Of a stretch of DNA of 23,945 bases, positions 17,229 to 23,945 are shown piece after piece; within the stretch, counting starts at the first letter, position 1; each line of letters opens with the position of its first letter. The stretch lies in the NCBI GenBank assembly GCA_030840615.1, contig JAVEEE010000068.1, positions 1-23,945 on the forward strand, read 5' to 3'. A model generated the notes under the pieces. The model made no database searches. It saw only the letters and a list, made by a program, of their open reading frames with translations, and had not been told where the DNA came from. This stretch comes from Frankiaceae bacterium. GTDB lineage: Bacteria; Actinomycetota; Actinomycetes; JAFAQI01. Made by a program: the position numbers and the translations under genes.

Positions 17229-17301
17229 CCTGCCGGCACGGCAGGGGAAATCGCGTCACAGCGGTCGAGCGAGCGATCGGGCGGGCCGGCCGGCCGGCCG
17301 G
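17229..17301 (-). terminator. Two hairpins between the 904-aa Ig-like gene and ftsH
   Basis: Directly after the Ig-like stop lies a run of GGCC units (17284-17301), which is self-complementary. Some 40 nt further on the minus strand is a perfect 7-bp stem with a 3-nt loop (CCTGCCG / CGGCAGG, 17229-17245). Either could end transcription of the upstream gene; neither has a T-run. The second lies about 95 nt before the ftsH start and could also be an operator. The rest of the 17136-17301 gap has no promoter I can call with confidence. Confidence 0.35.
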
Positions 17302-20016
17302 TCAGCGGGTGAGCGTGAGCAGGTGGGTCCGCTTGCCCAGGTTGCCCGCCGTCTTGCCGATCTTGGCGAACACCCGGGTCTTGCCCTTCGGGAAGGACAG
17401 CGAGAACTTCCAGGTGGAGGCCGCGCTCAGCTTGACCCGGCCGAGCAGCGTGTTGCCGCTGGCCCGGTGCCGGAAGATCGACACGAAGACGCCGTGCTTG
17501 TTCGGCGAGACCTTGCCCTTGAGCGTCACCGGAGACGAGTGCTGGCCGCTCTTGGGCGACGTGAAGTGGATCGCCACCCGCACGAGGGTGCGAGCCGTGT
17601 GGACGGAAGCCGCGCCGTGGACCGGCGAGGACGAGCCGGCGTACGACGCGTAGAACGTCGCGTTGTGTGCGGGGAACAGCGTGGTCTGCCAGCGGCCGGT
17701 GCTGTCCGTCGTGGCGGTGACCGACGGGCCGAACCTGCCGCTGTCGTAGCGCGGCTTGACCGAGATCGTGGCAGCGTGGATGCCCGCGCCGGACTGGTCG
17801 ACGAGCCGGCCCTTGACCAGGACGCCGTGACCGTAGGTGACCCGGCTGGCGCTGGCGTGCTCGCTCAGCGACGATCGGTGGGCGTGCAGCACCGGAGCCG
17901 GCGAGGGCGAGCCGAACGGGCTCACGTTGCCGGCGACGTCCCGCGCCGCGGCGCGGACCGTGAGCGTGCCGTCGGCAAGCGAAGTGAGGTCCTCGACGTC
18001 CTGCCAGGTGCCGTCATCTGCGACGGCGATGCCCTGGCCACCGTGGCCGAGCAACGTGGCGCCGCCACCGCTCGACTTCAGCGACAGGAACACCTTCGAC
18101 TGTGGCTCGGCGGTGCCGCTGATGCCGACCGAGTGGACGCCGGCGGCGTTGATGGACGAGGGCATCGTCACGGTGGGCGCGGCCGGCGGGGTGCCGTCAA
18201 CCGTGAACGTGTAGGTCTGCGAGTTGGCTGGGTTGAGCACCGGGTCGGCGGTGGTCGAGACGCAGTGCGAGTCCTTGCTGTCGTTGAGGGCGAGGTCCCG
18301 GCAGAAGTTCTTCGGCCAGGCGATGAAGGTCAGCTCGTAGCTACCGTCGGCCAGGCCGCCGGGGATCGTGGTCGTCAGCGCGTGGCTGTCACCGGCCGGG
18401 ACCGTCGAGGAGCCGCTGCTCACCGGGTTGCCGGCCAAGGTCTTGATGGTGATCTTCGACGAGTGGGTGGGCCCGCCGGTGCCGGGAGGCTGGCTGTTGT
18501 CCGTCCACGACTGGATCAGCGGCTGGGTGAACTTCAACGTGACCTGCGTGATCGGCTGGATCGCATGGTCGTCCGCGCTGTCGAGGCTGAACGTTGCGCC
18601 ATTCGCGACGACGGAGCCGTTGGGGAAGTCCAGCAGCAGCCCGGTGTCCTTGGTGACCGTCTTGGTGGTCGTGGCGTTGACCGCGCTCACGTTGCCGTGC
18701 GTGTCCGTTGCGGTCACCTTCACCGTCAGGTCGCCGTCGTCGAGGGACGAGACGTCGAAGGCGGTGGCGGGCATGTCGTCACTGACTTCCGCGACGTTCG
18801 GCGAGGTGAAGGTGTGGGCGGTGCCGACGTCGGTGACCTTGACGACGTAGAAGGCGATGTCGGTGTCGTTGTTGTCGGTTGCCGAGACCGTCAGCGTGTG
18901 GCTGCCGATGGCCATCGCGCTGGCCGTCACCGAGGTGATGGACGGCGCGGTCGTGTCGATGACCGTGCTCGGGCCGGGGGTCGCCGTCGTGAACTTGTTG
19001 CCCTGGTCGAACGACTGTGCCGTCCAGGTGACCGTGCCGTCCTGCAGCGCGCTGACGTCGACGGTCGCCGCCCAGGGGCACGCCGCCGCGTTGCACGCGG
19101 CCACGGTTGTGAGCCCGGTCTGCGTGTCCGAGTCGAGCACCGACTTGGCCGTGCCGGTCACGTCGACGTGCACGACGGTGCCCGGTGACGCCGTCCCACT
19201 GAACGGCGCCGCGGTGATGTTGGTGTTGTTGATGAACGTCGGCGCGACCAGCGCGCCCGGCGGGGCGGTGTTGACGGTGAAGTCGAGGATCTGGTCGAAG
19301 TGCGACGCCGGGTTGTCGGCGCCGGTGCCGTCGACACCGTCGACGTGCAGGACCGCTTCGTAGGTGCCGGGAGAGGAGGTCAAGGCCCCGCTGGGCTGGA
19401 AGGTCACGGTGTCCGTGACGCCGAGCACGCCGCCGCTCTTCGACGTGGCGTGCGTGCCCGCGAGCAGGGCGCCGCGGACGTTGCCGCTGCGCTCGTAGAG
19501 GTTGATCGTCGAGGCGGTGTCCGAGATCTCGTCCTGGAAGACGGCCTTCAGCGTCTCGGTGCCGTCGACGATGGTGCCGCCCGGCAGCGGGTTTTCCGAC
19601 TGCAGCGTCGGCAGGTCGACGGTCCACGTCGCGTTGTCGTTGCGGCTGTTGGAGCTGTCACCGTTGACCGCGTGCACGGCCACCTTGTAGGAGTGGGCGT
19701 CGGTCAGGTCCGCGCCGAGCGTGCAGCCGATCGTCTTGTTGGAGTTGGAGAACGTTCGAGAGCACGCCACGGCCGCATTGCTCGCGCTGGTGTCGGTCAC
19801 GGCGATCGTCGACGAGGTCGTGTTGAGCGGCGTGTTGTAGACCACGCTGATCGCCGGCCGGTTGGCCTGGACCGTCGCGCCGTTGGGGGGCGTGAACGTG
19901 CCGGGAGTGAGCGCCGGGTCGGCCGCGAGGGCGGTGCCCGCGAGTGGCGCAGCGATGACCGCCAGCGTGGTCAGACCCGCTGTCGCAAAAGAGCGGCGCA
20001 GAAGAACTGCAGCCAT
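17302..20016 (-). CDS. Large secreted multi-domain Ig-like protein
   Basis: This is a 904-aa protein with a signal peptide (MAAVLLRRSFATAGLTTLAV, cleavage after ALA at 31) and a strong AAGGAGA ribosome site 6 nt before the ATG. Residues about 36-135 look like a CopC/SbsA-type Ig-like domain (Big_5): FTPPNGATVQANRPAISVVY. Several further Ig-like segments follow with the phrases DGTVTWTA, DGDLTVKVTATDTHGNVS and DGTLTVRAAARDVAGNVS. Residues about 725-810 resemble a carboxypeptidase-regulatory-like fold (VLVKGRLVDQSGAGIHAATI), followed by a final beta domain with a basic end. No anchor or sortase motif is seen, so it is probably secreted or wall-associated by charge. The second half is paralogous to the 501-aa protein encoded upstream. 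A structural or adhesive role is likely but unproven. Confidence 0.9.
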   Translation of the reverse strand: MAAVLLRRSFATAGLTTLAVIAAPLAGTALAADPALTPGTFTPPNGATVQANRPAISVVYNTPLNTTSSTIAVTDTSASNAAVACSRTFSNSNKTIGCTLGADLTDAHSYKVAVHAVNGDSSNSRNDNATWTVDLPTLQSENPLPGGTIVDGTETLKAVFQDEISDTASTINLYERSGNVRGALLAGTHATSKSGGVLGVTDTVTFQPSGALTSSPGTYEAVLHVDGVDGTGADNPASHFDQILDFTVNTAPPGALVAPTFINNTNITAAPFSGTASPGTVVHVDVTGTAKSVLDSDTQTGLTTVAACNAAACPWAATVDVSALQDGTVTWTAQSFDQGNKFTTATPGPSTVIDTTAPSITSVTASAMAIGSHTLTVSATDNNDTDIAFYVVKVTDVGTAHTFTSPNVAEVSDDMPATAFDVSSLDDGDLTVKVTATDTHGNVSAVNATTTKTVTKDTGLLLDFPNGSVVANGATFSLDSADDHAIQPITQVTLKFTQPLIQSWTDNSQPPGTGGPTHSSKITIKTLAGNPVSSGSSTVPAGDSHALTTTIPGGLADGSYELTFIAWPKNFCRDLALNDSKDSHCVSTTADPVLNPANSQTYTFTVDGTPPAAPTVTMPSSINAAGVHSVGISGTAEPQSKVFLSLKSSGGGATLLGHGGQGIAVADDGTWQDVEDLTSLADGTLTVRAAARDVAGNVSPFGSPSPAPVLHAHRSSLSEHASASRVTYGHGVLVKGRLVDQSGAGIHAATISVKPRYDSGRFGPSVTATTDSTGRWQTTLFPAHNATFYASYAGSSSPVHGAASVHTARTLVRVAIHFTSPKSGQHSSPVTLKGKVSPNKHGVFVSIFRHRASGNTLLGRVKLSAASTWKFSLSFPKGKTRVFAKIGKTAGNLGKRTHLLTLTR

Positions 20017-20063
20017 CAGATGTCTCCTTGACTCTGGGACTCCGGTGCGGAGCAGGAGACAGG

Positions 20064-20097
20064 GAGGCGACAGCCTGTGACAGGCCGCCCCCGCCTC
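20064..20097. promoter_or_regulatory. Bipartite hairpin in the leader of the 904-aa Ig-like gene
   Basis: Outer arms GAGGCG (20064-20069) and CGCCTC (20092-20097) enclose a perfect inner palindrome GCCTGTGACAGGC (20073-20085). It lies 47 nt before the start of the downstream minus-strand gene and about 70 nt after the stop of the upstream one. It could be a terminator, a partial attenuator that sets the ratio of the two paralogous proteins, or a repressor site. No T-run is present. Confidence 0.4.
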
Positions 20098-20165
20098 GTC
20101 CCCTGATGCTGATTTCTGCGTCGGGCGCCGGACTCCTGCTCAGCCGGTGCCTTGGGCTGCTTCTC

Positions 20166-21671
20166 TCACCTCAGGGTGACATGAGTACGCGCTTTCGCCG
20201 GCAACGTCGAGAGGCTCCCGGCGTAGCGGACGACGTAATAGGCCGATCTGAGCGGTGTGAACGACTTGTGCCAGACGCCGAACGTGTCGGTGACGACTTT
20301 CATCACCTTGCCGGTCCTGCCGCTGGCGAACTTCGGCGTGATCTTCAACGTGACGCCGCCGATGCCACTCGCGGTCCTCGTCCGGGTCAGCCGGCCGGAC
20401 AGCCTCGCGCGGTGTCCCTTGGCCACGATCTTGTGCCGCGGCTTGGCGGTGAGCGTGGTCGCGGCTCGCGGGCGGACGGTCGTCAAGGCGGCCGCACCCT
20501 TGCCGACGTCGGTCGTCGCGGCCACCGACACGGTGTAGCGGTGGCCGTTGGTCAAGCCGCTGGCGAGGAACGCGCTCGGGCAGCTGCCGGAGCAGGACAG
20601 CGCCTTCGACACGGGCGCGGTCCCGGCGGTGGTGTCCGCAGCGCTCACGACGTAGCCGGTGATCGGGTGACCTCCGGTCGACAGCGGTGGCAACCACGAC
20701 AGCTGCGCGCCGGCGTCTTTCGACCGGGCGGCGAAAGACCGGGGCTGGGACGGATGGGCCCGCAGCGGGATCGTTCGCCTCGCGTCCGGGTCGGGGCGGC
20801 TGGCGTCGGTGAGGTCGGTCTTGTTGCCGGCGTAGTCGGTGCCGATCGCGGTGATCGTGAGGGTGCCGTCGGGCAGGTTGGACAGGTCGACGGTCGACGT
20901 CCACGTCGCGGGCTGGCCGGCGCCGGCCGGACCGGTCACGGTTGCGGCGGCGAAGCGGGTGCCGCCGCCGGTGCTCGACTTGATCGTCAGCGCCAGCGAC
21001 TTGGTGTCGGGCTGCGCGGTGCCGGAGATGACAACCGACTTCACGTGCGTCGCGGTGATCGAGCTCAGGCCACCGTTGACCGACGTGATGTGCACGAGCG
21101 GCCCGAGCGAGTCGACGGTGAACGCGAACGGCGTGCTGCCGCCTGGCTCGTTGACGAAGTCGTCGTACGACGGGCAGGCCGGCGGTCCGCCGATCGTGCC
21201 GAACGGCACGTCGCACCCGGTCTTCGCGAAGACGGAGACGTGCAGCTCGTAGGTGCCGTCGGTGAGAGGCGCCGACGGCGCCACGAGAACGCGGTCGTCG
21301 TGAGCCGGGTCCGCCGTCGCGGTGGCCGCAAGATGAGTGGCCGGTGCCGCCGTCTCGATGAAGTAGGGAGCCGGGGCGTTGATGACCTGCGGGAGCAGAC
21401 CGGTCGGGTCGAGGGTGTAGTCGTTGCGGGTGAGGCTGACCGGGCTGGTGAACGCGACGGCGACCTGGCTCGGCTTGGTCAACGCATGCCCGCTGCGCGC
21501 GAGCACCGCCGCCAACGTCACGTCGTCGCCGCCGGCGGTGAAGTAGCTCGTCGCGAAGTCTGGTGCAGGCGAGGCGTCGGCGAACGCGACCGGGACGCCC
21601 GGCGCGGCCATCACCGTCACGGCGGCCAGCGCGACGACGGCGAACGCGCGGCGGGCAGAAGAAGCAGTCAC
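20166..21671 (-). CDS. Secreted Ig-like/fibronectin III protein, short paralogue of the 904-aa protein
   Basis: This 501-aa protein starts at GTG 21671 with a strong GAGGAGGT ribosome site (complement of 21675-21682). The signal peptide ends after AFA at residue 31. Ig-like segments follow (FAFTVDSLGPLVHITSV, VVISGTAQPDTKSLALTIKS, DGTLTITAIGTDYAGNKTD). A fibronectin type III domain lies at about 304-395 (AQLSWLPPLSTGGHPITGYV, then NGHRYTVSVAATTDVG). The C-terminal domain begins RLTRTRTASGIGGVTLKI and ends TLR. The order and wording of these parts, apart from the FN3 insert, match the second half of the 904-aa protein. The gene begins 21 nt after the Fur-type gene, so it is likely in that transcript. 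Surface or extracellular role; ligand unknown. Confidence 0.9.
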   Translation of the reverse strand: MTASSARRAFAVVALAAVTVMAAPGVPVAFADASPAPDFATSYFTAGGDDVTLAAVLARSGHALTKPSQVAVAFTSPVSLTRNDYTLDPTGLLPQVINAPAPYFIETAAPATHLAATATADPAHDDRVLVAPSAPLTDGTYELHVSVFAKTGCDVPFGTIGGPPACPSYDDFVNEPGGSTPFAFTVDSLGPLVHITSVNGGLSSITATHVKSVVISGTAQPDTKSLALTIKSSTGGGTRFAAATVTGPAGAGQPATWTSTVDLSNLPDGTLTITAIGTDYAGNKTDLTDASRPDPDARRTIPLRAHPSQPRSFAARSKDAGAQLSWLPPLSTGGHPITGYVVSAADTTAGTAPVSKALSCSGSCPSAFLASGLTNGHRYTVSVAATTDVGKGAAALTTVRPRAATTLTAKPRHKIVAKGHRARLSGRLTRTRTASGIGGVTLKITPKFASGRTGKVMKVVTDTFGVWHKSFTPLRSAYYVVRYAGSLSTLPAKARTHVTLR

Positions 21672-21692
21672 CGGACCTCCTCGACTAGTCCG

Positions 21693-22145
21693 TCAGACCC
21701 GACACGCGGCACAGACGCCGAAGATGGCGAAATGACCCACATCGACTTCGAAGCCATGGTCGGTCGCGATGCGCCGCACCGCTCCGTCGAGAACGTCCGG
21801 TGGCATCTCCTCGATGCCCCCGCACACGCGGCAGACCAGGTGCAGATGGTCGGCGTCGTCCGCGGCGTGGTAGGTCGGTGCCCCGTGCCCCAGGTGGGTG
21901 TGGGTGACGAGGCCGAGCTCCTCCAGCAGCTCGAGCGTCCGGTAGACGGTCGAGATGTTGACGCCGGTCGCGGTCTGGCGGACCCGGTCGGCAATTTCGT
22001 CGGGGGTCGCGTGCCCGAGGGCTACGACGGCCTCGAGGACCAGCTGGCGCTGCGGGGTCAGCCGGTAGCCACGGGCGCGCAGCTGTGCGTGCCAGGCCGA
22101 ACCCGACTCCCGGGACACGCCTCGAAGTGTAAGGACTTCGCTCAA
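21693..22145 (-). CDS. Fur-family metal-responsive transcriptional regulator
   Basis: This is a 150-aa protein of normal Fur-family length. The winged-helix DNA-binding half contains RGYRLTPQRQLVLEAV and the recognition helix region NISTVYRTLELLEELGLV. The dimer half has HLHLVCRVCG and a terminal CAAC: Cys105, Cys108, Cys145 and Cys148 should bind structural zinc, and His93, His100, His102 and His138 are candidates for the sensing site. It probably represses or activates metal or peroxide genes as a dimer, but Fur, Zur, Mur and PerR types cannot be separated by eye. The start used is TTG 22145, which overlaps the kinase stop (TTGA). GTG 22118 is an equally possible start nearer the conserved core. 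The next gene follows after 21 nt. Confidence 0.92.
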   Translation of the reverse strand: MSEVLTLRGVSRESGSAWHAQLRARGYRLTPQRQLVLEAVVALGHATPDEIADRVRQTATGVNISTVYRTLELLEELGLVTHTHLGHGAPTYHAADDADHLHLVCRVCGGIEEMPPDVLDGAVRRIATDHGFEVDVGHFAIFGVCAACRV

Positions 22146-23945
22146 CGGAGCCGGACGACGTTCCCGGCGATGCCCTCGACCGGCTCGGGCACCTTCGCGA
22201 CACCCACACCGCCGGTGTCACGCTGCTCGGGGAGTCGCGTGACAGGTGCCACCGGCAGCCGCAGCAGGAACGTCGAGCCCGCGCCCGGCACCGACGACAC
22301 CGACACGTCGCCGCCCATCGCCCGGGCGAGGCGCCGGGTGATGTAGAGCCCGAGACCGGTGCCGGTCTGCTTCATCGTTTCCTCGAGCCGTTCGAACCGC
22401 TCGAAGATGCGGTCTTGCGCATCGGCGGCGATGCCGGGACCGCGGTCGGTCACCGCGACCAGCACGTCGTCGGCCTCGACCGAGATGGTCACGTCGACGA
22501 CCTCGTCGTCCGGCGAGTACTTGACCGCGTTGGCAACGAGGTTGGACACGGCGCGCTCGACCCAGACGTTGGAACCGCGCACCTGGCACGGCACTGTCGG
22601 TGGCCGTACCCGCACGGTCCGGTCGGGACGTGCGGACAGGGTGTCCTCGACGATGCGCATGGTGATCGCCGTGACGTCGGCGATGCCGTCACCGTCGGCC
22701 CGGCCGGCTTCGATGCGCGAGGCCTCGAGGATGTTCAGCACCAGCGACTCGAGCTTCTGCGCCTGGGCGAGGATCGACTGCACCGCCGTACGGCGCTGGT
22801 CGTCGGTGAGACGGTCGCCGCGGTTGATGAGCGTCTGCGCCCAACCCTTGATCGGCACCAGCGGGGTGCGCAGCTCGTGGGAGACAACGGCGACGAAGTC
22901 GTCCTTGAGGCGCTCGAGCTCGCGCGCCTGGGTGATGTTTCGGGCGACGACGACGAGCACGTCCCGGCGTTCTTCTGCGGCGGGGATGCGGCTGTAGGAG
23001 CACGACAACCACACCGACTGGCCCTCTGCGGTCGAGATCTGGAACTCGGGCGGCAGGCCGGCAGCCGACTCGACGGTGTCGAGCCAGCGCTCGATCCGCA
23101 CGTCGCGACCGTTGGCGTCGCGAGCCCGCAGCAGACCGAAGTGGCGGGTGCCGATCATCTCTTCGGCGGCGTAGCCGGTGATCCCCGTGAGGCCGGCGTT
23201 CCACGACGTGAGCACACCGTCGGAGTCGATAGTCAGGATGCCGTCGCTCGTGCTCTCGAGGATGTCGGCGAGCTTGCGGCGCTCCTCGTCGATCTCACGG
23301 ACCAGGTCGACGCGCTCGAGGAAGCCGACGAACTCCCGGGCCAGTGCCGAGGCGACGGACACCTCGCCGGACTCGAAACCCTCCATGCCGACGCGGTCGA
23401 AGAGCAGCAGCATGCCGAGTGTGGTGGTGCCGCTGCGCAACGGCACCGCGAGCGCGCGCTGATGGCCGGTCTCCTCGAAAGCCGCCAGCACGACCGGGTC
23501 TGCAGTCGTCGACGAGAGCCGGACCGGCTCGATCGTCGTGTGCGCGAGCAGCTCCGCGAGTGGGTGCGGCCGGGTCTGCACGTCGTAGCCGGACTCGGCG
23601 GTGCCGGTGCAGCGGTGCACCGTCGATACGTTCTCGCCGAACAGCACGAGCTCGAGGGTCCGGACCTCGAAGCCCAACCGCGCCTCGGCGAGGAACACCG
23701 GCAGCGCCTGTCGCGGCTCGAACGACGTGGCGAGAGCATGTGTCGCCCGCTGCAGCCCCTCGAGCCGGAGCCGGTCGGCGTGCAGTGCTGCGTTGGCGCG
23801 ACCGGCCGCCGACAGCCCGACGAGGAAGCCGACCCCCAGCACGATCAGCCACGAGTTCCAGCGATAGAGCGCGACGAGACACAGCCCCGTCGTGAGCGCC
23901 GCGGCGTTGCTGGCCAGCCGGCCGATCATTCCCGTCAGGAACGCG
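22142..23945 (-). CDS. Membrane-bound GAF/PAS sensor histidine kinase, 5' end outside window
   Basis: The frame is open to the window edge. The first visible ATG is at 23929, but in-frame hydrophobic residues precede it, so more of the membrane domain may lie upstream. Counting from that ATG (595 aa): membrane helices at about 10-42, a GAF-like domain at about 60-205, and a coiled linker. A PAS domain follows at about 218-320 (ADILESTSDGILTIDSDGVL, then GITGYAAEEMIGTRHF), then HisKA with phospho-acceptor His351 in VVSHELRTPL. The ATPase has an N box (SNLVANAVKYS), G1 (DRGPGIA) and G2 (GTGLGLYI). It senses an unknown signal and phosphorylates a response regulator not present here. Its stop overlaps the start of the Fur-type gene. 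The last 25 residues, containing VPEPVEG, extend past the ATPase fold. Confidence 0.93.
   Translation of the reverse strand, partial: AFLTGMIGRLASNAAALTTGLCLVALYRWNSWLIVLGVGFLVGLSAAGRANAALHADRLRLEGLQRATHALATSFEPRQALPVFLAEARLGFEVRTLELVLFGENVSTVHRCTGTAESGYDVQTRPHPLAELLAHTTIEPVRLSSTTADPVVLAAFEETGHQRALAVPLRSGTTTLGMLLLFDRVGMEGFESGEVSVASALAREFVGFLERVDLVREIDEERRKLADILESTSDGILTIDSDGVLTSWNAGLTGITGYAAEEMIGTRHFGLLRARDANGRDVRIERWLDTVESAAGLPPEFQISTAEGQSVWLSCSYSRIPAAEERRDVLVVVARNITQARELERLKDDFVAVVSHELRTPLVPIKGWAQTLINRGDRLTDDQRRTAVQSILAQAQKLESLVLNILEASRIEAGRADGDGIADVTAITMRIVEDTLSARPDRTVRVRPPTVPCQVRGSNVWVERAVSNLVANAVKYSPDDEVVDVTISVEADDVLVAVTDRGPGIAADAQDRIFERFERLEETMKQTGTGLGLYITRRLARAMGGDVSVSSVPGAGSTFLLRLPVAPVTRLPEQRDTGGVGVAKVPEPVEGIAGNVVRLR

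Noticed and set aside
15141..17312. A 723-aa open frame on the + strand opposite ftsH
   Set aside because: It is rich in Arg, Asp, Gly and Leu, has no motif or ribosome site, and runs opposite a clear AAA/M41 protease. It is an effect of third-position GC.
17224..19188. A 654-aa open frame on the + strand opposite the 904-aa Ig-like gene
   Set aside because: Low-complexity Arg/Val/Asp/Gly composition, no domain, and the opposite strand has a signal peptide and good ribosome site.
22216..22244. Inverted repeat TGTCACGC / GCGTGACA in the kinase 3' end
   Set aside because: Eight-bp arms within coding sequence with a 13-nt loop; chance or codon bias is the simplest reading.
20028..22346. A 772-aa open frame on the + strand across the Ig-like and Fur genes
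   Set aside because: It crosses several real genes on the other strand and has the same Arg/Gly shadow composition.

Overview
This window is GC-rich DNA with strong G/C third-position bias, GTG and TTG starts, AGGAGG-type ribosome sites and many Ala/Thr/Gly-rich secreted proteins. That points to an actinomycete-type high-GC Gram-positive bacterium. The lineage below phylum is not decidable by eye. It carries 14 protein-coding genes, the first and last cut by the window edges. I saw no tRNA, rRNA, CRISPR array, transposase or integrase, and no gap above about 170 bases.

Region 1 (1-8334, + strand) is a five-gene operon in which every stop overlaps the next start (ATGA or TGATG). It holds a small Cys-containing secreted protein (5' end outside the window), a 906-aa secreted propeller-like protein anchored by a C-terminal membrane helix, and a membrane-tethered type I solute-binding protein. 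These are followed by a 971-aa fusion of two Liv-type permeases and a LivG-type ATPase, and a separate LivF-type ATPase. Together they look like one ABC uptake system with two extra, uncharacterised surface proteins. The substrate cannot be read from the sequence.

Region 2 (8402-11580, + strand) holds a LysE-family exporter, a BBE-type FAD-dependent oxidoreductase and a DUF559/AbiEi-like protein. The last is bracketed by two 52-bp copies (47/52 identical) of an imperfect palindrome. The downstream copy overlaps the end of the gene and supplies its last codons and stop.

Region 3 (11588-17135, - strand) runs from an FtsH-type AAA/M41 membrane protease into an 889-aa surface protein 11 nt downstream. 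That protein combines Asp-box propeller repeats with an integrin-beta-like von Willebrand A domain. A small secreted protein of unknown function follows.

Region 4 (17302-23945, - strand) runs from a GAF/PAS sensor histidine kinase (5' end outside the window) into an overlapping Fur-family regulator. Two secreted, partly paralogous Ig-like proteins (501 and 904 aa) follow. The layout suggests a sensing and metal-regulation pair upstream of cell-surface proteins.

Overall the window is rich in secreted or anchored proteins (six of 14 genes, plus the tethered binding protein). The most distinctive items are the overlap-coupled ABC operon with its anchored propeller protein, the FtsH-integrin-like pair, and the palindrome-bracketed DUF559 gene.
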